The notes below the pieces were generated by a model. It was not told where the DNA came from. It did no database searches and saw only the letters and a program-made list of their open reading frames with translations. A DNA stretch of 64,000 bases from Pedobacter ghigonis. Its GTDB lineage: Bacteria; Bacteroidota; Bacteroidia; Sphingobacteriales; Sphingobacteriaceae. The stretch is from positions 62,001 to 126,000 of the forward strand of contig NZ_CAESCM010000015.1 in assembly GCF_903166585.1 (NCBI RefSeq). Direction: 5' to 3'. A program made the position numbers and the translations under genes. Below, in pieces: positions 45,419 through 53,447 of the stretch; within the stretch, counting starts at the first letter, position 1; every line of letters begins with the position of its first letter.

Positions 45419-45853
45419 ATGAAGAAAAGTGCCATTATTGGATTGATTACCATCGCCATTTCGGTAGGGATTTTATTTAGCTTAAATGCCAATACCGATA
45501 CCTATTCTAATTTTAAAGAAGCAGCTTCTTCCAACAAGGAAGAACATGTGATGGGCTACTGGGAAAAATCAAAAGGTACCTACTACGATGCGGTTAAAGA
45601 TGCCAACCATTTTTCTTTTTACATGAAAGATGAAAAAGGCGAAATCCGTCAGGTAATTTATAACGGAACCAAACCGCAGGATTTTGAGAAATCAGAAAAA
45701 CTAGTACTTATCGGTAAAATGGATAAGGACAAATTCTACGCATCGAAAATCTTAATGAAATGCCCATCTAAATATAATGATAACCTGGTAGAGGTAAATA
45801 AGGATGGTAAGGTAGACACCGTAGGGAAATACGGCGAAAAAAAATATAACTAA
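45419..45853 (+). CDS. ccmE: CcmE heme chaperone, CxxxY type
   Basis: A 144-residue membrane-anchored beta-barrel protein: a signal anchor (about 5-21), a beta core, and the heme-binding loop near the end. In classical CcmE the loop has His in HxxxY; here it reads KCPSKY, so Cys115 takes the place of the heme-binding His and Tyr119 is kept. This is the CxxxY form known from a variant System I in some bacteria and archaea. ATG 45419 is chosen from the promoter box. The ccmF start follows the stop by 5 bases. Confidence 0.88.
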   Translation: MKKSAIIGLITIAISVGILFSLNANTDTYSNFKEAASSNKEEHVMGYWEKSKGTYYDAVKDANHFSFYMKDEKGEIRQVIYNGTKPQDFEKSEKLVLIGKMDKDKFYASKILMKCPSKYNDNLVEVNKDGKVDTVGKYGEKKYN

Positions 45854-45858
45854 TTTTA

Positions 45859-48324
45859 ATGGATATTCAATTTGTAGGCGAAAACCTGCTGCCGGGTAAA
45901 ATCGGACAGTTTTTTATTGTACTGGCTTTTAGTGCATCGTTATTATCAACAATCTCTTATTTTAATGCCAGTAAAGAGAAAAATTTAGAAGACAAATCGT
46001 GGCGCAATCTCGGAAGAATTGGATTCCTGGTTAACTGGGCCAGCATTATTGGCGTTGGGGCAGTACTGTTCTATTTAATTTTTGGCCATTATTTTGAATA
46101 TTATTACGTTCAATCACACTCTTCAAAACAACTTCCTGTTTATTACATCATCTCTGCTTTCTGGGAAGGACAGGAAGGTAGTTTCTGGCTTTGGGCATTC
46201 TGGCAGTCGTTTTTAGGCTCACTGTTAATCTGGAAAGCCAAAACCTGGGAGCGCCCTGTAATGACTACTGTTGCATTTTCGCAGGTATTTTTAACTTCGA
46301 TGATGTTAGGGGTAGAGATTTTTGGCGAGCGCGTTGGTAGTTCTCCGTTTATTCTGTTAAGAGATGCGATGGATTTAAAAGCACAGGCTCCTGTGGTTTT
46401 TGCCAATCCGGAAAATTATAAAAACTACCTGAAATTCATTACCGATGGTAAAGGCTTAAATCCATTGTTGCAAAACTATTGGATGGTGATTCACCCGCCT
46501 ACTTTGTTTTTAGGTTTCGCCAGTATGGTGGTTCCTTTTGCTTATGGAATTGCAGGCCTTTGGCAAAAAAGATATAAAGAGTGGATAAAACCAGCTATGC
46601 CGTGGACGCTTTTTGCTGTAATGGTTCTGGGAACCGGTATTATTATGGGTTCTTTCTGGGCTTACGAAGCATTAAACTTCGGTGGTTTCTGGGCCTGGGA
46701 TCCGGTAGAAAATGCATCATTAATTCCGTGGTTAACCTTAATCGGGGCAGTACACGTAATGATCGCCTATAAAAATACTGGTCATGCCTATTTTACAGCA
46801 ATCGCCCTGGTATTTTTAAGCTTCCTTTTGGTGCTCTATGCATCGTTCTTAACCCGTAGTGGTATTCTGGGCGATACTTCGGTACACTCGTTTACCGATA
46901 TGGGTATGTTTGGCCACCTGATTTTGTACAATGTTGTATTTGCCATTTTGGCTATTACTTTAATTGTTTGGCGTTGGAAAGAGTTGCCTATTACAAGTAA
47001 AGATGAAGAAACCTATTCGCGCGAGTTCTGGATGTTTATAGGTGCTTTAGTAGTAACAGTTGCCTGCATTCAGGTTATTTTCTCTACATCTGTTCCCGTA
47101 TTTAACAAGGCATTCGGTACCAATTTTTCTCCTCCGATTGATGCCGTAAAATATTATAACCAGTGGCAGGCCCCTTTCGCGGTACTAATTACTTTAATAT
47201 CGGGTTTTTCGCAATATCTAAAGTATAAGAGAACAGATCCACGTAAATTCTATAGCAGTTTAGTATCTGCTGTTATTTTCTCGGCTGTTTTAACTGCTGG
47301 CTTGGTGTATGTTGCAGATGTTTACACCAATACCATGTACATCTTAATCACTTTCAGTTGTTTGTTTGCAATACTTTCAAATGCAGCTGTTTTATATCAG
47401 GCATTTGGAGGGAAAGCAAAGTTAGCAGGTTCGGCAATTGCACACATTGGTTTTGCGCTCCTGGTTTTAGGAGCATTAATATCGGCAGCTACCAATAAAC
47501 CGATTTCAATAAACGCCAATAAATTTATTCCTGTTAAAGATTTTGAGAAAACAGAGAAGCCAGGCGAAAACATCATGCTATACAAAAACGAGCCGAAGCA
47601 AATGGGCAAGTACACGGTAACTTATGTAAGCGATACTACTCAGGCTCCGAATACCTTTTACACCTTAAACTTCAAGGTTATAGATAAAGACGGTAAGGTT
47701 AAAGAAGATTTTAATTTACGCCCGCACACTCAGGATAATGAGAAAATGGGTTTAATTGCTTCTCCGGATACCAAACATTACCTTACTTACGATGTGTACA
47801 CGCACATTACCAGCGCGGCAGTTAAGCAATCATCGCACGAGGACCATGAAGGACATTCGGACGATGAAAATTACAAAGCACCACGCATTGTTAAGGTTTC
47901 TGTAGGCGATACCATTCATACTTCGAGTGGTGTGGTTACTGTTAAAGATTTAAACAGAAAGCCTATCGCCAAAGATTTAGCATTGGCGCAGGGCGATTAC
48001 GCTGTAGGTTTACCATTAGAAATTAACGCCGCAGGTAAGATTTATAACACCGAACCAATTTTCTTAATCAAAGGCAACAACACTTTCGATTTCGCACGTA
48101 AAGTAGATGAGCTGGATCTGAAATTCCGTTTCTCGAGAGTTTTACCAGATGAGAAGAAAGTAGAATTGCAGATTTTCGAAAAGCCACAACAGGCTAAAGA
48201 CTGGGTAGTTTTCAAAGCAATCGAATTTCCTTTCATCAATTTATATTGGGCAGGTACGATTGTAATGGTGGTTGGTTTCTTACTGTCTATTTTTAGAAGA
48301 AGAAAAGAAGCCCGCATCGGATAA
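45859..48324 (+). CDS. ccmF: Cytochrome c heme lyase CcmF
   Basis: An 821-residue membrane protein with about 15 helices. The WEGQEGSFWLWAFW and the WWD motif in GFWAWDPVENASLIPWL are characteristic of CcmF/CcsA heme lyases, as are His residues on the outside loops. A long periplasmic domain follows near 540-780 and ends in one more helix. CcmF attaches heme to apocytochrome c. It starts 5 bases after ccmE; a DUF2520 gene follows 4 bases after its stop, so it is probably co-transcribed. Confidence 0.92.
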   Translation: MDIQFVGENLLPGKIGQFFIVLAFSASLLSTISYFNASKEKNLEDKSWRNLGRIGFLVNWASIIGVGAVLFYLIFGHYFEYYYVQSHSSKQLPVYYIISAFWEGQEGSFWLWAFWQSFLGSLLIWKAKTWERPVMTTVAFSQVFLTSMMLGVEIFGERVGSSPFILLRDAMDLKAQAPVVFANPENYKNYLKFITDGKGLNPLLQNYWMVIHPPTLFLGFASMVVPFAYGIAGLWQKRYKEWIKPAMPWTLFAVMVLGTGIIMGSFWAYEALNFGGFWAWDPVENASLIPWLTLIGAVHVMIAYKNTGHAYFTAIALVFLSFLLVLYASFLTRSGILGDTSVHSFTDMGMFGHLILYNVVFAILAITLIVWRWKELPITSKDEETYSREFWMFIGALVVTVACIQVIFSTSVPVFNKAFGTNFSPPIDAVKYYNQWQAPFAVLITLISGFSQYLKYKRTDPRKFYSSLVSAVIFSAVLTAGLVYVADVYTNTMYILITFSCLFAILSNAAVLYQAFGGKAKLAGSAIAHIGFALLVLGALISAATNKPISINANKFIPVKDFEKTEKPGENIMLYKNEPKQMGKYTVTYVSDTTQAPNTFYTLNFKVIDKDGKVKEDFNLRPHTQDNEKMGLIASPDTKHYLTYDVYTHITSAAVKQSSHEDHEGHSDDENYKAPRIVKVSVGDTIHTSSGVVTVKDLNRKPIAKDLALAQGDYAVGLPLEINAAGKIYNTEPIFLIKGNNTFDFARKVDELDLKFRFSRVLPDEKKVELQIFEKPQQAKDWVVFKAIEFPFINLYWAGTIVMVVGFLLSIFRRRKEARIG

Positions 48325-48328
48325 GCAC

Positions 48329-49093
48329 ATGAAAATCGTTTTATTAGGTTCGGGTAATGTTGCTACACATTTAGCAAAAGCTTTAAAAGCCAAAGGCGAA
48401 GATGTGGTGCAGGTGTACAGCCCAAACCTGGTTAATGCAAAATTGTTAGCTGATAGCATAACCGCTGAGGCGATAAATGATTTAAATGCGGTTAAAACTG
48501 ATGCCGATTTGTATATCATTTCGGTTAAAGACGATGCCATTGAAAGCATTGCTGCCGGGTTAAAGGCGGTAAGCGGTTTGGTGGTGCATACCTCGGGTAC
48601 AACCGATATAAAAGTGTTATCGAACCAGGTAAAACATGCAGGCGTTTTTTATCCATTGCAAACTTTTTCTAAAACGAAGGAGGTATCTTTCGATCGAATT
48701 CCGCTTTGCATTGAAGCAACAGATGCTGCCCAACTGGATATTTTACACAAACTGGCATCCAAACTGAGCCAATTGGTTTACGAACTGGGTGGCGATAAAA
48801 GAAAAGTTTTACACCTGGCTGCCGTTTTTGCCTGTAATTTCCCCAACCATTTATATGCATTAGCCAACCGGGTATTGCAGCAAAATGATCTGGATTTTGA
48901 AATCATCAGGCCATTAATAGCCGAAACAGCTGATAAGGTAATGACTAACCTGCCCGAAAATGTGCAGACCGGGCCGGCGGTTAGGGCCGACGAAACCACT
49001 ATAAATAAGCACCTAAGCATGTTAAACGACATGCCCGGGTTGCAGGAAATTTATCAAACATTAAGCAATAGCATAAAATTAATGCCGAAATAG
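48329..49093 (+). CDS. DUF2520 Rossmann-like oxidoreductase
   Basis: A 254-residue protein: the N-terminal GSGNVATHLAKAL motif is a dinucleotide-binding turn, followed by a helical domain (HLAAVFACNFPNHLY) as in DUF2520 and pyrroline-5-carboxylate reductase-like proteins. The ATG at 48329 starts exactly at the beta strand that precedes this motif; a longer frame overlaps ccmF. Cofactor and substrate are unknown. It is coupled to ccmF by a 4-base gap. Confidence 0.82.
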   Translation: MKIVLLGSGNVATHLAKALKAKGEDVVQVYSPNLVNAKLLADSITAEAINDLNAVKTDADLYIISVKDDAIESIAAGLKAVSGLVVHTSGTTDIKVLSNQVKHAGVFYPLQTFSKTKEVSFDRIPLCIEATDAAQLDILHKLASKLSQLVYELGGDKRKVLHLAAVFACNFPNHLYALANRVLQQNDLDFEIIRPLIAETADKVMTNLPENVQTGPAVRADETTINKHLSMLNDMPGLQEIYQTLSNSIKLMPK

Positions 49094-49115
49094 CATTTTT
49101 ACGGCTTTTGCTTAT

Positions 49116-49123
49116 TACTTTTG
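49116..49123 (+). promoter_or_regulatory. TAnnTTTG -7 box of the ferredoxin gene
   Basis: TACTTTTG ends 10 bases before the ATG at 49134. Confidence 0.6.
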
Positions 49124-49133
49124 CAAAATAATT

Positions 49134-49466
49134 ATGAGCATTTTTAAACTAAAAATAAATTTTGAAGAAGCAGATCACGAACCTGTAGAATTACCTATTG
49201 CTGCTGGTGAATCTGTTTTAGATGTTTGTCTGGATAACGGAATTGAATTACAACACAATTGTGGTGGTGTTTGCGGTTGCAGTACCTGCCATGTGTATGT
49301 AACCAAGGGTATGGATAATATCGAAGAGATTTCTGATAAAGAAGAAGATTTTATCGATAGGGCAGTACGTCCTAAAATTACTTCCCGTTTAGGCTGCCAG
49401 TGTATAGTAATTGATGGAGACATCGAAGTTACAATTCCGGATCAGTCTGGCTTCATGGGGCACTAA
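49134..49466 (+). CDS. fdx: Adrenodoxin-type 2Fe-2S ferredoxin
   Basis: A 110-residue protein with the cluster ligands in HNCGGVCGCSTCH and a later Cys in GCQC, the [2Fe-2S] pattern of adrenodoxin-like ferredoxins. Such a ferredoxin gives electrons during ISC cluster assembly. The next gene but one base group, iscX, lies 84 bases downstream, in line with an ISC role; iscS, iscU, hscB are elsewhere. An inverted repeat lies between the two genes. Confidence 0.9.
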   Translation: MSIFKLKINFEEADHEPVELPIAAGESVLDVCLDNGIELQHNCGGVCGCSTCHVYVTKGMDNIEEISDKEEDFIDRAVRPKITSRLGCQCIVIDGDIEVTIPDQSGFMGH

Positions 49467-49477
49467 TTTAGTCCTAA

Positions 49478-49514
49478 TTCGAAAGTCTTTAGGCTGAAGT
49501 CTGGAACTTTCGAA
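49478..49514. repeat. Inverted repeat TTCGAAAGT / ACTTTCGAA between fdx and iscX
   Basis: Perfect 9-base arms (49478-49486 and 49506-49514) surround a phrase of the ctttaggctgaagtctgg type. It is probably a repeat hairpin. Confidence 0.55.
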
Positions 49515-49550
49515 CATTAAACATTTCAACTTTACAACAAGAAACAAAAC

Positions 49551-49793
49551 ATGAACAACGATAAATTTGCCTTACCTTTTTACTGGAACGATTACGAGGA
49601 TATTGCAATGTCCTTATATGAGAAATTTGGTGATGATTTTTCAGAAACCAAAATTTACCGCATCCGCTTTACCGAATTGATCGACTGGGTTTTAGAATTA
49701 CCAAATTTTAAAGGAACACGCGAAGAAAGCAGCGAAGGTCATTTAGAGCAAATCCAATCGGCCTGGGTGTACGAGTGGAGAGATAATCAGTAA
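49551..49793 (+). CDS. iscX: Fe-S assembly protein IscX
   Basis: An 80-residue acidic protein with the IscX pattern: FYWNDYEDIAMSLYEKFG, the RFTELIDWVLELPNF segment and the EGHLEQIQSAWVYEW end. IscX binds IscS and iron and modulates cluster assembly. It is adjacent to the ferredoxin gene, and the phosphatase gene start follows after a short repeat phrase. Confidence 0.88.
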   Translation: MNNDKFALPFYWNDYEDIAMSLYEKFGDDFSETKIYRIRFTELIDWVLELPNFKGTREESSEGHLEQIQSAWVYEWRDNQ

Positions 49794-49799
49794 TTAGCT

Positions 49800-49862
49800 A
49801 TGAGTTCGGAGCCTTCAGTCTTGAGGCGGCTCCAACGCTCAAATCCATACTCCCAACAAAAC
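49800..49862. repeat. Phrase-like repeat before the KdsC gene
   Basis: GAGTTCGGAGCCTTCAGTCTTGAGG and ctcccaac phrases fill the gap up to ATG 49863. An earlier in-frame ATG at 49800 sits at the start of this repeat and is probably not used. Confidence 0.5.
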
Positions 49863-50390
49863 ATGTTTCTTCAGAAGCTAAAAGAGATTACCACTTTCAT
49901 TTTTGATGTTGATGGTGTATTAACAGATGGATCTGTTCAGGTTACTGATAACGGTCAATCGTTGCGCACCTTTAACATTAAGGATGGTTATGCCATGCAA
50001 TTGGCTGTTAAACGTGGTTACAACATCTGCATCATTTCGGGTGGAGATGGGATTGCCATGGGCAAGCGCTTTTTTAACCTGGGGGTAACCGATGTTTTTT
50101 TGGGAACTGGCGATAAGGTAGCCGTTTTTAACCAATACTTAGCCAATAAAAATATTACTGCCGGAGAAGTGCTTTACATGGGCGACGATATTCCGGATTT
50201 AAAAGTAATGAAGCTGGTTGGGCTCCCAACCTGTCCGGCTGATGCCGTTGAAGAAATTAAAGCCATTTCTACCTTTATTTCGCCTTATAATGGTGGTAAA
50301 ACCGCAGTACGCGATATTATCGAAAAGGTAATGAAAGTACAAGGCAAGTGGCACGATGAAAACCCTAATGCTGCCGATTCGGGGGTATAG
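49863..50390 (+). CDS. HAD phosphatase of the KdsC type
   Basis: A 175-residue HAD enzyme with DVDGVLTDGS (nucleophile Asp and acid/base Asp) and GDDIPDLKVM, but without a large cap, typical of 3-deoxy-D-manno-octulosonate 8-phosphate phosphatase. It would release Kdo for lipopolysaccharide. The substrate is assigned from the short capless form. It is downstream of iscX and followed by a 1-kb gene-free repeat spacer. Confidence 0.85.
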   Translation: MFLQKLKEITTFIFDVDGVLTDGSVQVTDNGQSLRTFNIKDGYAMQLAVKRGYNICIISGGDGIAMGKRFFNLGVTDVFLGTGDKVAVFNQYLANKNITAGEVLYMGDDIPDLKVMKLVGLPTCPADAVEEIKAISTFISPYNGGKTAVRDIIEKVMKVQGKWHDENPNAADSGV

Positions 50391-50442
50391 GTTTATTAGT
50401 TCATTAGTTCATTATTTGGTTAAGCGGTTAACTGTTTAAATT

Positions 50443-50985
50443 GGTTAACTGTCTCCCAACTCCGAACACCCAACTCCAAACTTGTTCAATCGTCATTGCG
50501 AAGCAGGGCCGGAGCTAGCTGAAGCAATCTATTTAAAGGTCAACTTACTCCCAACTCGAAACTTGTTCATCGTAACTGTAAACTGCCAATTGCAAACTGT
50601 ATCGTCGGTTAACTGTCTCCCAACTCCGAACACCCAACTCCAAACTTGTTCAATCGTCATTGCGAAGCGGGGCCAGTGCGAGCTGAAGCAATCTATTTAA
50701 AGGTCAACTTACTACCAACTCTAAACTTGTTCATCGTAACTGTAAACTGCCAATTGCAAACTGTATCGTCGGTTTACTGCCTCCAAACTCCAAACGCCCA
50801 ACTCCAAACTTGTTCAATCGTCATTGTGAAGCAAGGCCGGAGCGAGCTGAAGCAATCTATTTAAAGGTCAACTTACTCCCAACTCTAAACTTGTTCATCT
50901 TAACTGTAAACTGCCAATTGCAAACTGTATCGTCGGTTAACTGTCTCCCAACTCCGAACACCCAACTCCAAACTTGTTCAATCGT
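50443..50985. repeat. Tandem array of a 164-bp unit, about 3.3 copies
   Basis: The GGTTAACTG starts at 50443, 50607, 50771 and 50935 are exactly 164 bases apart. Each full unit contains a GTCATTGCGAAGC/AGCAATC REP-like core and ccaactccaaacttg phrases. Copies differ by a few substitutions. Confidence 0.9.
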
Positions 50986-51028
50986 TCATTAGTAAGACGC
51001 TTCTTATTAGGTCGCCATTATCCCAAAT

Positions 51029-51180
51029 CGTCATTTCGAGCGTAGCCGAGAAATCTGTTTGAATAATCAAGCCATCTAGCATTTTTAACAAAAGTAAGAG
51101 AGCTGAGAACGGGGTAGAGCTCAGTGTGCTAAATCTGCTAAGAGATCTCTCCATTTCGCTGCGCTCCAGTCGAGATGACG
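51029..51180. repeat. 152-bp element with inverted ends (CGTCAT family)
   Basis: It begins CGTCATTTCGAG and ends with the near-inverse TCGAGATGACG; both sides carry further inverted segments. It may be a miniature inverted-repeat or REP-type element. Confidence 0.6.
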
Positions 51181-51332
51181 TATTTCTATTATACTCATAA
51201 CAATAGCTGATTCTAAACTGCAATAGGAGATCTAGTTCTATTGCAACATCACCTGCAACATCAATCAGTATTGACCTTACCATTATAATTCTCATTCTTC
51301 AAAATTTGCATTCTACTTGATTATATGCGAAA

Positions 51333-51380
51333 TTTACATTGATAAATTAATCAATCGATTGATTAATTTATCAATGTAAA
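51333..51380. promoter_or_regulatory. 48-bp perfect palindrome before the universal stress gene
   Basis: Bases 51333-51380 read the same on both strands, centred on ATCGAT and made of repeated TTGAT/ATCAA-like elements. It ends 19 bases before the ATG of the Usp gene. It could be an operator for a dimeric regulator or a cruciform/RNA hairpin. Confidence 0.75.
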
Positions 51381-51399
51381 AAACATTAACTTTAATCAT

Positions 51400-52230
51400 A
51401 TGAGCACATACCTCGTACCTGTCGATTTTTCCAAAACAGCAGATCACGCTGCTAAATATGCGGCCAGGCTAAGCTTCGCCATGACCAATGCTAAAATAAT
51501 TTTGCTCAACGCCTATTACGTTTCAGAATGTGAAAGCATTCTGCCTACACCTGATATGCTGATCACCACCGACGATCGCATTGCAGACGAAATTTCTGAC
51601 AGGCTGGCTGCTTTAGAAAAACTTAAGGCCAAACTACTCGAAATCAATCCTCAGGTAGAAGTAGAAGTTTATTTAACCCGCGATACCATTTTAAGATCAG
51701 TAATTGATCGGGTAAACCGCGAAGAAATAGAACTGATTATTATTGGTAGCAACGGTAAAAAAGCCAAAGATGAAAGCGATATCGGCTCTAATGCCATTAA
51801 AATTTCCAAATCGAGTCCGGTGCCGGTGCTGGTTGTGCCCCCTAAAGCTGATTATCAATCCATCAGGAAAGCAGTTTTAGCCTGCGATTTTAAAAAGGTT
51901 AAAGAAGTTATCCCAATGCGTGCCCTTAAAAATATCCTGAGCAAACATGCACTCGAACTTTTGGTACTCAATATCAATTCAGGGCATCATATCGATCGGG
52001 AGGAGGAACATTTTCTGCATGATATGTTAAGCGATTTTTCGCCGGCTTACCATTATTCAGATCATCCTGATACCATTAAAGGAATAGTGAAATTTGCCAA
52101 AAACGAAGCAGCACAACTCATTATCGCATTGCCTAAGAAGTATAGTTTTTTCGAGAGTTTGCTGCATGAAAGCGTTTCGCAGAAGCTAACCATCAAATCG
52201 CATGTACCGGTATTGCTGCTTAAGGATTAA
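51400..52230 (+). CDS. Tandem universal stress protein (UspA family)
   Basis: A 276-residue protein with two Usp domains (about 1-148 and 150-276). The first has the ATP-binding motif GSNGKKAKDESDIGSNA (G-x2-G-x9-G-S), while the second is degenerate. Such tandem Usps often respond to starvation, low oxygen or envelope stress. Its start lies 19 bases after the perfect palindrome, which probably controls it. It is a single-gene unit. Confidence 0.85.
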   Translation: MSTYLVPVDFSKTADHAAKYAARLSFAMTNAKIILLNAYYVSECESILPTPDMLITTDDRIADEISDRLAALEKLKAKLLEINPQVEVEVYLTRDTILRSVIDRVNREEIELIIIGSNGKKAKDESDIGSNAIKISKSSPVPVLVVPPKADYQSIRKAVLACDFKKVKEVIPMRALKNILSKHALELLVLNINSGHHIDREEEHFLHDMLSDFSPAYHYSDHPDTIKGIVKFAKNEAAQLIIALPKKYSFFESLLHESVSQKLTIKSHVPVLLLKD

Positions 52231-52330
52231 AAGTAATAACGTGCAACAGCTAAGTTACATTTCGCCATTAAACTATTAATTTTTTTTAGACTCCAACCAG
52301 TCAATTTTCAACCAAAAAACAACAAAAAAC

Positions 52331-52717
52331 ATGAAAAAATTATTAATGATCTGCGGATTGATGCTAGGTATAGCTGGTTTCGCTAATGCACAACAAGGTG
52401 GTGGACAAGGTAGAATGATGATGAAACCTGAAGAACGCGTAAAACAATTAGACGAAAAATTAAAACTTTCTGACGATCAAAAAACAAAGCTTACAACTGT
52501 TTTTACCGAACAGGCAGAAGCGATGAAAAAATTTCGCGAAGAAATGCAAGGTGGCGATAGAGATGCAATGAGAGAGAAAATGCAAAAAATGCGTGCAGAG
52601 AACGATGCAAAAGTTACTGCAGTATTAACCGACGATCAGAAAAAAACTTACGAAGCCTGGCAGAAAGAGCAACGTGCCGAAATGGAAAAACGCAGACAAG
52701 GTGGCGGAAATAATTAA
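52331..52717 (+). CDS. Spy/CpxP-like periplasmic protein
   Basis: A 128-residue exported protein (signal peptide about 1-20) with Gln/Gly-rich start, two LTxxQ-type motifs (LSDDQKTKL and LTDDQKKTYEAW), and a strongly helical, Met/Glu/Lys-rich body. This fits Spy/CpxP-like chaperones that protect periplasmic proteins. A strong terminator follows the stop, so it is monocistronic. Confidence 0.78.
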   Translation: MKKLLMICGLMLGIAGFANAQQGGGQGRMMMKPEERVKQLDEKLKLSDDQKTKLTTVFTEQAEAMKKFREEMQGGDRDAMREKMQKMRAENDAKVTAVLTDDQKKTYEAWQKEQRAEMEKRRQGGGNN

Positions 52718-52732
52718 TCTTTGAAAAATATC

Positions 52733-52770
52733 AAATAAGAAAAGCGGCTTTAGGTCGCTTTTCTTATTTT
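52733..52770 (+). terminator. Rho-independent terminator after the Spy-like gene
   Basis: A perfect 14-bp stem (52733-52746 with 52756-52769), 9-base loop and T-rich tail end 17 bases before the Maf ATG. Confidence 0.87.
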
Positions 52771-52786
52771 AGCGGAAAATTAAGAT

Positions 52787-53353
52787 ATGCCTGTTCAATT
52801 TCCACCGATTATTTTAGCCTCTAAATCGCCGCGCAGGCAAGAACTTCTAAGCCTGATGGGGCTCGATTTTAAGGTTGAACTGAAAGATGTGGATGAAAGC
52901 TATCCTGAAGGCCTTAGCCCTGCTGAAATTGCCGTTTACATAGCCGAACAAAAAGCCAAAGCCTTTACTGCTGATGATGCCATCGTAATTACTGCTGATA
53001 CCATTGTGGCCTTAAACGGCGAAATTTTGGGTAAGCCTGCAGATCGGGCACATGCACAAGAGATGCTCAAAAAATTATCGGGCAGCAAACACGAGGTTTT
53101 TACGGGTGTAACGTTGGTTAAGGGCGACAGGATGTATTCTTTTTATGATCAAACTGCAGTTACCTGTAAAGCCGTTACAGCTGCTGAAATAGATTTCTAC
53201 ATCGATAATTATAAGCCCTTTGATAAGGCCGGAAGTTATGGCGTGCAGGATTGGTGGGGAATTGTAGTGGTTGAACGCATTGAAGGCTCTTATACCAATG
53301 TAATGGGGTTACCAACCGAAAGGCTATACAACGAATTGCTGAAATTTGTTTAA
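52787..53353 (+). CDS. Maf family nucleotide pyrophosphatase
   Basis: A 188-residue protein with ASKSPRRQELL near the N terminus, the SGSKHEVFTGVTL strand and a Lys/Asp-containing AGSYGVQDWWG late motif: the Maf fold, which hydrolyses non-canonical or m-type nucleoside triphosphates. Which of dTTP/UTP or m7GTP it prefers depends on a few residues not decided here. Starts right after a terminator; probably single. Confidence 0.9.
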   Translation: MPVQFPPIILASKSPRRQELLSLMGLDFKVELKDVDESYPEGLSPAEIAVYIAEQKAKAFTADDAIVITADTIVALNGEILGKPADRAHAQEMLKKLSGSKHEVFTGVTLVKGDRMYSFYDQTAVTCKAVTAAEIDFYIDNYKPFDKAGSYGVQDWWGIVVVERIEGSYTNVMGLPTERLYNELLKFV

Positions 53354-53447
53354 CAGCTAAATATGCTAAATATTTGCCATATTGATTATGGAAAATATTT
53401 AAAAAGCTCATCATCTGTTTCAAATGCTAATCTAAATTATAGCCATT

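Larger units (their letters stand above)
50391..51399. other. About 1 kb gene-free spacer of repeats
   Basis: The spacer holds, in order, ggttaactg phrases, a 164-bp tandem array, a 152-bp element with related ends, and a 48-bp palindrome. Frames of about 60-72 codons in the array are repeats and are shifted by the 164-base period, so they are not genes. Confidence 0.75.

Noticed and set aside
49800..49862. ATG at 49800 as the start of the KdsC-type gene
   Set aside because: The extra 21 codons come from a spacer repeat phrase and add no conserved residues.
50443..50985. CRISPR array
   Set aside because: Units are 164 bases long, with no unique spacers between short direct repeats and no cas genes.
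50482..50992. Three overlapping frames of 60-72 codons that look alike
   Set aside because: They are the 164-bp repeat read in frames shifted by the period (164 is not a multiple of 3). No signal, start context or conservation supports them.
50978..51295. 105-codon minus-strand frame in the repeat spacer
   Set aside because: It is made of the 152-bp element and flanking repeat; no promoter or family pattern.
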